Notes: a model not told the origin generated them from the sequence alone. Shown: positions 1 to 7,388, counted from the first letter of the stretch. The stretch is DNA of 53,882 nt from JANXUC01 sp043782485 (GCA_043782485.1 JAYWAL010000157.1:1-53882), one strand, 5' to 3'. Translations and numbers: made by a program.

Positions 1-804
1 GGGATCGGAATTGCGAACGGATTTGTGCAGCGCGGAGATTAGGTTGTAATGCTCTTCGCCAGACTTGTCGTAGATGAGCGTGCGCTTTTGCAGGGCGGCT
101 TTGGCAATTTCATGGGTAATTTCGCCGCCAGTCCCCACCAGTCCCGCTGCGACTTCCAGCACGTTGCAGGCGGCGCGGGCATCGCCGTTGCTGTAGATGG
201 CGATCAGGTGCAGAACATCGTCCGTGGCGGTGACGTTCAGGTTGCCCAGGCCACGTTCTTTGTCGCTTAGCGCGCGTTGCAGGAGTTGCGCGACCTGTTC
301 GGGAGTGAGCGCTTTTAGAACATACACGCGGCAACGCGAGAGCAGCGCCGAGTTGATCTCGAACGAAGGATTCTCGGTTGTCGCACCGATCAGACGAATG
401 TTGCCTTTTTCCACATGCGGAAGAAAGGCATCCTGCTGGGCACGGTTGAAGCGATGGATTTCATCAATGAAGAGGATGGTGCGGGTGCCGTATTGCCGCG
501 CTCGCTCGGCCTCGCTCATTACCTGCTTGATTTCTTTAATCCCGGAAAGTACCGCGGAAAACTCAATAAATTCGGCGCGCGACATGGCCGCGATGATTTT
601 GGCCAGCGTGGTTTTGCCCGTCCCAGGTGGACCCCAGAACAGCATGGAGCCAGCGTCGTCGCGTTCCATTTGTAAGCGCAGCGGTTTGCCGGGGCCGACG
701 ATATGCTCCTGGCCAACATACTCGTCCAGTGTGCGCGGGCGCATACGGTCGGCGAGCGGGTTTTGGGTGACCAGGGTGTCCGGGATAGGCTGGAAGAGGT
801 TCAT
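1..804 (-). CDS. rarA: Replication-associated recombination protein A (AAA+ ATPase), 3' end outside window
   Basis: This is the first 268 residues of a RarA/MgsA/WRNIP1-family clamp-loader-like AAA+ ATPase, which acts at stalled replication forks. Reading inward from ATG 804, I see Walker A GPPGTGKTT (about residues 58-66), Walker B LFIDEIH (111-117), sensor-1 region GATTENPSF (140-148) and an SRCRV arginine-finger segment (156-160). The frame is open to the window edge. The family is about 430-450 residues long, so the C-terminal tetramerisation part is missing here only because the window ends. The ATG overlaps the stop of the upstream reductase gene (ATGA), which points to translational coupling in a minus-strand operon with the reductase and the RNA methyltransferase. 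Identification is firm. Confidence 0.95.
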   Translation of the reverse strand, partial: MNLFQPIPDTLVTQNPLADRMRPRTLDEYVGQEHIVGPGKPLRLQMERDDAGSMLFWGPPGTGKTTLAKIIAAMSRAEFIEFSAVLSGIKEIKQVMSEAERARQYGTRTILFIDEIHRFNRAQQDAFLPHVEKGNIRLIGATTENPSFEINSALLSRCRVYVLKALTPEQVAQLLQRALSDKERGLGNLNVTATDDVLHLIAIYSNGDARAACNVLEVAAGLVGTGGEITHEIAKAALQKRTLIYDKSGEEHYNLISALHKSVRNSDP

Positions 805-1343
805 GAGGGCGAACGTTCTGTGGACGCGATTGCGTATTCCGATTTCACTAAGCCGCCCTTATAGCTCGTGGTGGCAATGTGGTTGAGCCGAACGTCGGCA
901 GCCAGGGAGCCAAACAGTGGAATTCCTTCCCCAATCAGCATCGGGACTCGGGAGATAGTGAGCCGATCGATGAGGCCCGCCCGCAGGAAGCGTTGTACGG
1001 TGATGCCGCCGTCGACGTAGAGATGCTTGGCTCCGGTCTCGGCGAGCCGCGCTACGATGTCTTTTGGCTCGCCCGACATTTGCTCGACGTTGCCTTCTTG
1101 CACGACGGATAAATCCAGGGGCTTGCTGCTCAGCACGACCACCCGCTTTTTGCCGTAGGCCCAGCCGTCGAATCCGAGGACAACTTCATAAGTATTTCGT
1201 CCAATGACGTGCGCGTCGACAGTCTTGATGAATTCGTCGTAGCCGTGCGGCTCGCTGCCGCCCTCGTCCAGGAAATCGAAGGTCCCATTCTTGCGGGCCA
1301 GAAAGCCATCAACGCTCATTCCGACAAACACTGATACCGGCAT
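801..1343 (-). CDS. Dihydrofolate reductase family protein (RibD C-terminal domain)
   Basis: A 180-residue protein of the RibD_C/DHFR-like fold (PF01872 type), the single-domain NADPH-dependent reductases often annotated as YyaP/YwjB-like. It opens with VFVGMSVDGFLA, the usual first strand and loop. It then has VIGRNTYEVV and a glycine loop YVDGGITVQRFL, followed by the typical LIGEGIPLFG segment. No deaminase domain is present, so it is not a full riboflavin RibD. It lies 20 bp downstream of the RNA methyltransferase gene and overlaps rarA by 4 bp, so the three are probably one transcript. The physiological substrate cannot be read from the sequence. Confidence 0.85.
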   Translation of the reverse strand: MPVSVFVGMSVDGFLARKNGTFDFLDEGGSEPHGYDEFIKTVDAHVIGRNTYEVVLGFDGWAYGKKRVVVLSSKPLDLSVVQEGNVEQMSGEPKDIVARLAETGAKHLYVDGGITVQRFLRAGLIDRLTISRVPMLIGEGIPLFGSLAADVRLNHIATTSYKGGLVKSEYAIASTERSPS

Positions 1344-1363
1344 GGTCTTCTCCAGTTTGCGCG

Positions 1364-2191
1364 TTACTTGCTTCTTTGCCGCGCGGCTTCATACAGAATA
1401 ATGCTGGCGGCGACTCCGGCGTTGAGGGATTCCACGGGGCGGGCTTGCGGAATGGCGAGCGTGGCGTCCATATGCGCCATGATGTCGCGAGGGAGTCCGG
1501 CGCCTTCGTTGCCGATGAAGAGCGCGCAGGGTTCGTGGAGAGGGGCTTCGTGCAGGGGCGTTCCCTTGTGCGACGAAGTGGCGAAAAGTTTGATTTGTTT
1601 TTCACGGAGGTGCGGAATCAATTCGGCGAGTTTTGCGGTCACGACGGGTAGACGGAAAATCGACCCGGCCGTCGCGCGAACGGTTTTCGGGTTGTAGACG
1701 CTGACGGTGCCCTCGGTTACGACGACGCCTCCGGCTCCAAAGGCTTCCGCCGAACGCAGAATCGTGCCCAGGTTGCCAGGATCTTGCACCCCGGCGGCTA
1801 CTACCAGGAGTGCCGGCGCGGCTCGCAGGGCATCGTCGAGCGTGGATTCCCGGCGCTGCACCAGCGCGGCCACGCCTTGCGGGGAATCGGTGGTCACGGC
1901 CTCCTGGAAGAGCTTGGCTCGAACCAGGTAAGTCTCAATTTTGTGGCCGATTTGTTCGAGAAGCCGCTGTTTGAGGCGCTGGGTTGCGGCGTCGTCGGCG
2001 TCGGTAAAAAATACTGCCCGGAAACGCACGCCGCTCCGAATCGCCTCCTCCAAAGACCGCACACCTTCAATGGCAAAGCAGCCATCGTCGGTCAGGTTGC
2101 CTTGGGCGTAGACCGCGCGCAAGTCTTTGAGCAGCGGGTTATGGCGGCCGGTGATGGGGCGAAGGCGGTCGCGTAGGGAAGCGGTGGGCAT
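1364..2191 (-). CDS. TrmH/SpoU-family RNA 2'-O-methyltransferase
   Basis: This 275-residue protein has the N-terminal RNA-binding part and the C-terminal trefoil-knot SPOUT domain that transfers methyl groups from S-adenosylmethionine to ribose 2'-OH of rRNA or tRNA. The three SpoU motifs are clear: motif 1 NLGTILRSAEAFG (about 140-152), motif 2 IGNEGAGL (226-233), and motif 3 starting IPQARPVESLNAG (247-259). The N-terminus carries ITGRHNPLLKDLR and EGVRSLEEAI, typical of the RlmB/TsnR-like branch rather than tRNA-specific TrmL. The start at 2191 gives a normal family length. It heads the minus-strand operon with the reductase and rarA. The exact RNA target is unknown. Confidence 0.9.
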   Translation of the reverse strand: MPTASLRDRLRPITGRHNPLLKDLRAVYAQGNLTDDGCFAIEGVRSLEEAIRSGVRFRAVFFTDADDAATQRLKQRLLEQIGHKIETYLVRAKLFQEAVTTDSPQGVAALVQRRESTLDDALRAAPALLVVAAGVQDPGNLGTILRSAEAFGAGGVVVTEGTVSVYNPKTVRATAGSIFRLPVVTAKLAELIPHLREKQIKLFATSSHKGTPLHEAPLHEPCALFIGNEGAGLPRDIMAHMDATLAIPQARPVESLNAGVAASIILYEAARQRSK

Positions 2192-2207
2192 GGGCAGTTG
2201 GTCTTGG

Positions 2208-2231
2208 CAGGTACCCTAGCAGGTACCCTAG
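2208..2231. repeat. Two tandem copies of a 12-bp unit plus partial third
   Basis: The unit CAGGTACCCTAG occurs at 2208-2219 and 2220-2231 and is followed by CAGGGTGCC, which looks like a decayed third start. It lies about 20 bp upstream of the divergent RNA methyltransferase start (2191), in the 187-bp gap to tsaC. It contains no gene. It could be an operator or a replication-slippage product. Confidence 0.8.
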
Positions 2232-2323
2232 CAGGGTGCCCCAGAATGATACGCCCTCGTGCTGCTTTCGTACTGCTGGAAAGCCCCCGAGCCGTGATAT
2301 CGTAAGTGTCTTAGATTCATGGA

Positions 2324-2344
2324 AGTCCAACGATTTGTTGGACT
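2324..2344 (+). promoter_or_regulatory. Stem-loop in the tsaC 5' leader
   Basis: AGTCCAAC (2324-2331) and GTTGGACT (2337-2344) are perfectly complementary around a GATTT loop. The hairpin sits 34 bp before the GTG start of tsaC and has no T-tract, so it is more likely a leader structure than a terminator. Confidence 0.5.
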
Positions 2345-2378
2345 CCGGGTTCTCCACACTCTTCCTTCGAGGCTTTAG

Positions 2379-3017
2379 GTGCGCGCCGAAATTGTCAAAA
2401 TCCACAGCGAGACTCCCGAAGACCAGCTCGTAAAGTATGCCGCTGACCAAATCCGCGCCGGCGAAGTGCTGGGCATGCCCACCGATACGTTTTACGGCCT
2501 GGCCGCCGATCCCCTGAATCTGCGTGCCGTCGAGCGTGTCTACGAGATCAAGTCCCGGTTCCGTCACAAGCCGCTATCGTTGCTGATCGAAAGCGTCGAT
2601 CAGGCGGAAGAAATGGCGTTTTTGCCCGATTTCTTCCACGAACTGGCGAAGAAATTCTGGCCCGGGCCGCTTACGATGATCGTGAAAGCCGCGTCGCGTT
2701 TGCCGTTGAAGGTCACGGCCAATACTGGCAATGTGGCCCTGCGCGTTCCTTCGGCGAAGATTCCGCTGGCCATCATCCGCGCTGCCGGAATTCCGATTAC
2801 CGCCACCTCGGCCAACTTGAGTGGTGCCACCGAATGCACCACGGCCGAACAAGTGCGCGTCCAACTCGATGGACGCATTGGCATTATCGTGGACGGCGGG
2901 CCTTCGCCCCGCGACATTGCCTCGACGATTGTGGATCTCAGTGATCCGGATGGCTGGCGAATTCTCCGCGAAGGTGCCATCCCGTCCGAAGAAATCCGGC
3001 AAGTTCTTAACGGGTAA
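2379..3017 (+). CDS. tsaC: L-threonylcarbamoyladenylate synthase (Sua5/YrdC/YwlC)
   Basis: This 212-residue YrdC-domain protein makes threonylcarbamoyl-AMP from threonine, bicarbonate and ATP for the t6A37 modification of ANN-decoding tRNAs. Visible family signatures are MPTDTFYGL (about 33-41), KSRFRHKPLSLLI (58-70) with the KR...K.P.L binding residues, ANTGNVALRVPS, and TSANLSG. It is the short form without the Sua5 C-terminal domain. The start is a GTG at 2379 preceded by CGAGG, and the first family-conserved residues follow it closely. Its TAA overlaps the next ATG (TAATG at 3017), so it is translationally coupled to the DUF218 protein. Confidence 0.93.
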   Translation: MRAEIVKIHSETPEDQLVKYAADQIRAGEVLGMPTDTFYGLAADPLNLRAVERVYEIKSRFRHKPLSLLIESVDQAEEMAFLPDFFHELAKKFWPGPLTMIVKAASRLPLKVTANTGNVALRVPSAKIPLAIIRAAGIPITATSANLSGATECTTAEQVRVQLDGRIGIIVDGGPSPRDIASTIVDLSDPDGWRILREGAIPSEEIRQVLNG

Positions 3018-3607
3018 TGAGTTTCCGATTGTGGTTGCGTCTTCTCGTGGTGCTGGTCGCGCTCCTGGCTGGCGAAGCCGCCTGGACGTGCTGGCGCATT
3101 GTTCGCCAGTCGACACTGGAAGAAGTGCGTCCGGCCTCCGCCATCGTGGTGTTTGGCGCGGCCGAGTATTCCGGGCGGCCCTCTCCGGTCTACCGCGCTC
3201 GCCTTGACCACGCTTTTGATCTATATTCGCAACACCTTGCCCCGTGGGTTATCACAACCGGTGGCGCTGGCGGCGACCCTAGCTTCAGCGAAGGCGGCGT
3301 CGGCGCGGAATACCTGGCCCATCGCGGCATCCCCGAAGCCAGCCTCATCCCAGAAACCCAGGGCACCGATACTGCCGAGTCCGCCCATCGCGTGGCTCGT
3401 ATTCTGCACACCAGCGGACTCAAAGACTGCATCGCCGTTAGCGACGCCTATCACGTGTTTCGCATCAAGCGCATGCTGGAGACGGAGGGCATCACAGTCT
3501 ACACGGCTCCCCGTCCGAACTCTTTGCCGCATACCCGCGTGCAGCGCACGGCAGCCGTGCTGCGCGAAGCGGGGAGTTATTTTTTGTGGCAGATGCACAT
3601 TACGTAA
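3017..3607 (+). CDS. YdcF/SanA-like DUF218 membrane-anchored protein
   Basis: A 196-residue protein with one N-terminal membrane segment (about residues 5-24) and a DUF218 domain outside the membrane. Family hallmarks are IVVFGAAEYSGRPS followed by YRARLDHA, then WVITTGGAGG, an E-G-T-DTAESA segment, and SDAYHVFRIKRM near the end. These proteins (YdcF, ElyC, SanA) are linked to envelope metabolism and vancomycin or detergent resistance, but the biochemical reaction is not settled. It overlaps the tsaC stop by one base, so the two are an operon. No terminator is evident in the 37 bp before the convergent antitoxin gene. Confidence 0.85.
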   Translation: MSFRLWLRLLVVLVALLAGEAAWTCWRIVRQSTLEEVRPASAIVVFGAAEYSGRPSPVYRARLDHAFDLYSQHLAPWVITTGGAGGDPSFSEGGVGAEYLAHRGIPEASLIPETQGTDTAESAHRVARILHTSGLKDCIAVSDAYHVFRIKRMLETEGITVYTAPRPNSLPHTRVQRTAAVLREAGSYFLWQMHIT

Positions 3608-3644
3608 TAAGACTGTGGTCTTCCAACTACCGTTTGGTCGGCAC

Positions 3645-4013
3645 TCAGTCCCCCATTAACTCATGCAGACGCTGTTCGCGGACGCGGTCAATCAGATCCG
3701 GGATGGAATCATCGCTGGCTGCGCCGTTGTACACGGGAATCCGATGCACTCGAATTGACTTCTCCCGTTTACGCGTTTGGGCGATGTCGTAGGCGGACTG
3801 CATGCGCATGAGCGTATCCATTTTCACACCGAAGGCTTTCTCGAGGCGGAGCGCCATCTCACCGGAAAGGTTGGCTTTACGGTTGAGCAGGCTGGAAAGC
3901 GCTGGTCGCGATACGCGCAGGGCTTTGGCTGCCGCCGTAACGGACAGTCCGGACGGGCTGATGATTTTGGTACGGATGAAATCTCCCGGGTGGGGCGGGT
4001 TCTTGATAGGCAT
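3645..4013 (-). CDS. higA: HigA-type antitoxin (XRE-family HTH)
   Basis: A 122-residue HigA/VapI-type antitoxin. It begins MPIKNPPHPGDFIRTKII, the characteristic N-terminus in which PHPG leads into the helix-turn-helix. The HTH then runs LSVTAAAKALRVSRPALSSL, followed by LSGEMALRLEKAFG. In an active module it would bind HigB and repress the shared promoter. The extra C-terminal stretch rich in R, H and D (about residues 84-122) is longer than in the shortest HigA proteins. The toxin normally precedes the antitoxin, and that position (4032-4238) holds a broken higB. This antitoxin is therefore either an orphan regulator or a recent remnant. The frame itself is intact. Confidence 0.88.
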   Translation of the reverse strand: MPIKNPPHPGDFIRTKIISPSGLSVTAAAKALRVSRPALSSLLNRKANLSGEMALRLEKAFGVKMDTLMRMQSAYDIAQTRKREKSIRVHRIPVYNGAASDDSIPDLIDRVREQRLHELMGD

Positions 4014-4031
4014 GAATATAGGCCTCGATTT

Positions 4032-4238
4032 CTAGTGGTAGTCTTCCAACTATAGATCGCAGATTTCTCGCTTTTTCGCGTCAACGTGAAACGTTAGACG
4101 CCAGTTGCGTGTGACGTTCAGACTCCAAGTACCCTTGTGTTTGCCAGTGAGAGTGTGTGCTTGCCAGGCGGTCACAGAGCGCAATTCTTCCGCGTCTCCC
4201 ATGCTGTCGAGGAAGGCCAGCGCGCCGCGAACCTGCCG
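4032..4238 (-). pseudogene. higB: Decayed HigB (RelE-superfamily) toxin
   Basis: Reading the minus strand from 4238 gives a frame that fits HigB throughout: RQVRGALAFLDSMGDAEEL, then TLTGKHKGTWSLNV, then TRNWRLTFHVDAKK, then REICDL. A TAG (4052-4050) follows, and the same frame then continues as LEDYH and a second TAG (4034-4032). HigB proteins typically end in D-LEDYH, so the first TAG falls inside the conserved end and removes the last five residues. Upstream the frame is closed by TAA at 4241-4239, and I cannot find the N-terminal third in any frame. That end may have been lost or replaced. The final stop lies 18 bp before higA, the usual spacing. Confidence 0.75.
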
Positions 4239-4267
4239 TTACTCGGCCCGTTCCAGCGTTTACGGGT

Positions 4268-4297
4268 TTGACAGAATTTTGCAGGCGGTCCTATACT
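4268..4297 (+). promoter_or_regulatory. Sigma-70-like promoter for the BNR-repeat protein
   Basis: TTGACA at 4268-4273 and TATACT at 4292-4297 are separated by 18 bp. Together they make a near-consensus housekeeping promoter about 40 bp before ATG 4338. It lies where the N-terminal part of higB would be expected on the other strand. Confidence 0.65.
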
Positions 4298-4337
4298 TCG
4301 GCCTCGTATTGCGAATCCTCGCTCTGGAGATTGGGCC

Positions 4338-5417
4338 ATGAATCCTGCAACGCCGAAGCGCACGCTGGTTGTCCTGTCTGTCCTTGTTTTTGCTTCCCTT
4401 GCTTTTGCCGACAAGGTTCATCAACCCAAACTAACGCCGCAGAATAGCGGGACTACGCAAGGCCTGATTGCTGTGAGTCCGGTTAACGAGCGCGTCGTGT
4501 GGGCGTCCGGCCGTGGCGGCACGTTTGTGAAGACCACCAACGGCGGCAAAACCTGGACCGCTGGCGTCGTTCCAGGAGCCGAGGCCTTGCAATTTCGCGA
4601 CGTGCAGGGTGTTAGCGAGAAAGTTGCTTATCTCTCGTCCATCGGCAACAACACGACCGACTTCCGCATCTACAAAACTACCGACGGCGGCGCAACCTGG
4701 ATGCTTCAGTTCGAAAACCAGAACCCAGCCGCCTTCTATGACTGCTTTTCCTTCTGGACCCCGAAGCGCGGCATTGCGCATAGCGACTCCGTCAACGGCG
4801 TATTTCCCGACCTCCGCACCACGGACGGCAAAACCTGGAAGGACATCAGCGCCAACATGCCTCCGGCCTTGGCGGGCGAGGCGTCGTTTGCATCGAGCGG
4901 AACCTGTGTGGCCACGCAAGGCGAACGCAATGCTTGGATCGCCACCGGCGGCGTAACTCCGGCCAGAATCCTGGCCACGCGCGACGGCGGCGATACCTGG
5001 AATGCCTATGCCAATCCTTTGGTTAGCTCGCCCAGCGCTGGAGCGTTTTCCGTTGACTTCCGCGATGCCTGGCACGGCATCGTCGGCGGCGGAGATTTGG
5101 ACCCAGCCGACCCCAACATGGCGGGAACAGCCACTTCCGACGACGGCGGCAAAACCTGGACCCTGACCAATGCCGCGCCGGTAACCGGAGCAATCTTCGG
5201 ATTGAGTTACACCAGTCGCGGTGAGGACGAATCCGAAGACGGCGGCCACGCGGTGGTCGTAACCGCCAACTCGGGCGGAGCTGCCTGGACTCCGGACGAA
5301 GGCAAAACCTGGTTCGCCCTTCCCGGCGTAACCGGCTACTGGGCCGTAGCGTTCGCCAGCCCAAAAGCAGGCTGGCTGGTGGGCGTGAACGGAACGATCC
5401 TGAAGATTCGCTTCTAA
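4338..5417 (+). CDS. Secreted Ycf48-like/BNR-repeat beta-propeller protein
   Basis: A 359-residue exported protein. It has a clear signal peptide (residues 1-24, ending LAFA-D) and then a propeller built of Asp-box/BNR repeats. I count about six: TTNGGKTW, TTDGGATW, TTDGKTW, TRDGGDTW, SDDGGKTW and TPDEGKTW. It ends with the Ycf48-type phrase AGWLVGVNGTILK. This resembles the WD40/YVTN-like 'oxidoreductase' and Ycf48 families, which are mostly scaffolds. No sialidase catalytic residues can be assigned from the Asp boxes alone. It has its own strong promoter and is followed by a hairpin. The function is unknown beyond a periplasmic or extracellular propeller. Confidence 0.8.
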   Translation: MNPATPKRTLVVLSVLVFASLAFADKVHQPKLTPQNSGTTQGLIAVSPVNERVVWASGRGGTFVKTTNGGKTWTAGVVPGAEALQFRDVQGVSEKVAYLSSIGNNTTDFRIYKTTDGGATWMLQFENQNPAAFYDCFSFWTPKRGIAHSDSVNGVFPDLRTTDGKTWKDISANMPPALAGEASFASSGTCVATQGERNAWIATGGVTPARILATRDGGDTWNAYANPLVSSPSAGAFSVDFRDAWHGIVGGGDLDPADPNMAGTATSDDGGKTWTLTNAAPVTGAIFGLSYTSRGEDESEDGGHAVVVTANSGGAAWTPDEGKTWFALPGVTGYWAVAFASPKAGWLVGVNGTILKIRF

Positions 5418-5419
5418 AA

Positions 5420-5451
5420 CGTGGGGACGGCTGAGGGTAGCCGTCCCCACG
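5420..5451. terminator. 13-bp perfect inverted repeat after the propeller gene
   Basis: CGTGGGGACGGCT (5420-5432) pairs fully with AGCCGTCCCCACG (5439-5451) around GAGGGT. It starts 3 bp after the stop codon. There is no T-tract, so it may stop transcription weakly, protect the 3' end, or be a dispersed palindrome. A half copy (CCGTCCCCACG) recurs near 8710. Confidence 0.6.
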
Positions 5452-5480
5452 CACTCAGAATCCTGTGAAATGATGGCAGC

Positions 5481-6002
5481 ATGAGAACTGTTCTAGGCCT
5501 GTTCACCGTAGCGCTGGTCTGCCTCTTGGTCAGCGCCTCCGCGCAGTCTCCCAGTCCGGGTTCGTCTGTTCCAAATGTCGCTCAGAAAGGCTCCGCCATG
5601 TCCGGACATGCCGCAGGCCCATTTGATGTCAAAGTTTTGCCCCAGCCAGCCGACGATAAAGTTGGCGACCCCACCATCGGACGGATGGCCCTGGACAAGC
5701 ATTTCCATGGCGACCTGGAAGCCACCAGCAAGGGCCAGATGCTGTCCACGATGGGGGAGGTGAAAGGCTCGGCCGGATATGTGGCCATCGAGCGGGTCAG
5801 CGGAAGCCTGCACGGCCGCAAAGGCACCTTCGCCCTGCAACACAACGCCACCATGACCCGCGGCGTGCCTGCGCTGAATATTATTGTTGTTCCAGATTCA
5901 GGCACAGGAGAATTGGTGGGCCTGACCGGAACCATGGATATTCAGATCGCCGACGGAAAGCACTCCTACACCTTTTCCTACACCCTGCCAGCCGCACCTT
6001 AA
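5481..6002 (+). CDS. Secreted DUF3224 domain protein
   Basis: A 173-residue protein with an N-terminal signal peptide (cleavage likely after SASA-Q, about residue 21) and a DUF3224 domain. The domain pattern is visible: MALDKHFHGDLEATSKG, GSAGYVAIERVSGSLHGR, GTFALQHNATMTRG, and a closing VPDSGTGELVGLTGTMDI. DUF3224 is an allene-oxide-cyclase-like small barrel of unknown function. The acidic strand residues around DLEATS and the HNA motif are typical. It sits between the hairpin at 5420-5451 and the convergent phosphoesterase gene, with only 5 bp separating the two stop codons. Confidence 0.85.
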   Translation: MRTVLGLFTVALVCLLVSASAQSPSPGSSVPNVAQKGSAMSGHAAGPFDVKVLPQPADDKVGDPTIGRMALDKHFHGDLEATSKGQMLSTMGEVKGSAGYVAIERVSGSLHGRKGTFALQHNATMTRGVPALNIIVVPDSGTGELVGLTGTMDIQIADGKHSYTFSYTLPAAP

Positions 6003-6007
6003 AGAGC

Positions 6008-7279
6008 CTAGGATTTCACCATCACGCTTCCGGTCATCTTGGGATGCAATCGGCAAAAATACGGATATTCCCCGGCTTCGCTGAACCGGAACTGGAATTT
6101 CTGATCGGTATCCAGCGCGGATGACTTGAATTTCCCTTGCGTGCTATCGACCGTATGAGGAATGTCGTCGCGGTTCGTCCACGTCACTTGCGTACCCGTT
6201 TTCACAGTCAGCGGAGTGGGAGTGAAGGCGAAATTATCAATCTTGACGTCGGAATCAGATGCCGCTGAAGCCGCGGCTGAAGTAGCCGCGGCTCCAGCGC
6301 TCTCGGAGGAATCCAGCGGGGAATCCACAATCGCCAGGCTTGTCCCGCTGACCACATACCGCACGTCCCGGATGCCCAGAACCTTCTGTAGCTGCTCCGC
6401 CGGAACTTTCATCGGCCCGGCCGAAGGTGCCGAGCCAGGCGCGGGTTGGGGAAATGCCGTCGACATAGCGGTGTGGAACGAAACCTTTCCCTCCACCTTC
6501 TGCATCACCTGATGAATGTGGCCATTCAGGACCGTTACGGATCCGAAACGCTTCACATACGAAAGCGCCTGCTCGCTGTCGTCGGTGCCCCAGCCCCACT
6601 CGGGGTAGACGGTCCACAGCGGAATGTGCGCGAAGAGCACAATCGGCGTACTCGTGCCCTGGCTCTTAAGGTCGTCTTCCAGCCATTCCAGCTGCTCGTG
6701 ACCGAGTGAGCCAAGGCCGCCAGCCTTCAGGTTCGCCACGTTTACCAAGCCCGCAAAATGCACGCCCTTGTGGTCAAAGCTGTACCAGCCGCTGCCTTTG
6801 GTTCCCTTTCCGTATCGCTGGAGATACTGCTCGCCGTTATCGGTGAGCATGTCATGCTCTCCAGGGACGTAGAAGATCTGCTTCGCCGACGCGCTCTTCA
6901 GGGTTTGGTCGAGGGTATCGAATTCACTCGGCTTCGAGAGATGGCTGAGATCGCCAGTGTGGAGGATGAAGTCCGGCTTATCCGGGAGGGCGTTGATCTT
7001 GTTAATGGCCGTTTGCAGCGTCGCGGTCACGTCCGGATTGGCGGGCTTGTTGAATCCAATGTGGCTGTCGCTGATCTGGGCAAAAGTGAAGTCCGCGCCT
7101 TTCGCCCTCTTGTCGTGACCTTTGGCAAATGCCTGGGACACTGGAATACCGCCGTTCAGAGTCCAGACTAGCCCCGTGCCAGCCCAGGCCATGCACTTGA
7201 GAAAGCCGCGCCGGTCGACGCCGTCGTTGTTGAGGTCTTGCAGGGGTTGATCAATTACGTCTTCTTTTGTTTCAGGCAT
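6008..7279 (-). CDS. Tat-exported metallophosphoesterase fused to a cupredoxin domain
   Basis: A 423-residue two-domain exported protein. The N-terminus has a twin-arginine signal (DRRGFLK, about 22-28). A calcineurin-like metallophosphoesterase domain follows, with metal ligands in ISDSHIGF (D71, H73), HTGD (109-110), PGEHD in place of the usual GNHD (140-143), FAHIPLW (H218) and NGHIHQ (253-256). An Ala/Ser-rich linker (about 325-343) leads to a blue-copper domain with a complete type-1 site: H375 (IPHTVDS), C409 (YFCRLHPKM), H412 and M415. The phosphoesterase substrate is unknown. The fusion suggests a periplasmic enzyme that handles copper or electrons. It is divergent from an ECF sigma gene across 109 bp containing a long inverted repeat. 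Confidence 0.92.
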   Translation of the reverse strand: MPETKEDVIDQPLQDLNNDGVDRRGFLKCMAWAGTGLVWTLNGGIPVSQAFAKGHDKRAKGADFTFAQISDSHIGFNKPANPDVTATLQTAINKINALPDKPDFILHTGDLSHLSKPSEFDTLDQTLKSASAKQIFYVPGEHDMLTDNGEQYLQRYGKGTKGSGWYSFDHKGVHFAGLVNVANLKAGGLGSLGHEQLEWLEDDLKSQGTSTPIVLFAHIPLWTVYPEWGWGTDDSEQALSYVKRFGSVTVLNGHIHQVMQKVEGKVSFHTAMSTAFPQPAPGSAPSAGPMKVPAEQLQKVLGIRDVRYVVSGTSLAIVDSPLDSSESAGAAATSAAASAASDSDVKIDNFAFTPTPLTVKTGTQVTWTNRDDIPHTVDSTQGKFKSSALDTDQKFQFRFSEAGEYPYFCRLHPKMTGSVMVKS

Positions 7280-7328
7280 AACGCCTCCGTGGAATCTGGG
7301 TTTGCAGTGAAGAACAGGCGGACTCGAG

Positions 7329-7365
7329 TTTTATTCCCGGAAGTTTGGAAAACACGGGAATAAAA
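7329..7365. promoter_or_regulatory. Perfect 11-bp inverted repeat in a divergent promoter region
   Basis: TTTTATTCCCG (7329-7339) and CGGGAATAAAA (7355-7365) are exact reverse complements separated by 15 bp. They lie between the phosphoesterase start (7279, minus) and the sigma-factor start (7389, plus). Each arm presents GGGAATAAAA outward toward one of the two genes. GGAAT resembles the GGAA core of ECF -35 elements, so the palindrome may be two divergent autoregulated promoters or a dimer operator. Confidence 0.65.
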
Positions 7366-7388
7366 GCGAGCCTGGTTGGTTTACCCTT

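Noticed and set aside
4431..5450. Long minus-strand frame of 339 codons opposite the BNR-propeller gene
   Set aside because: It is antisense to a gene with a clear signal peptide and repeated Asp-box motifs, has no recognisable domain, and its composition is explained by GC-rich codon use on the other strand.
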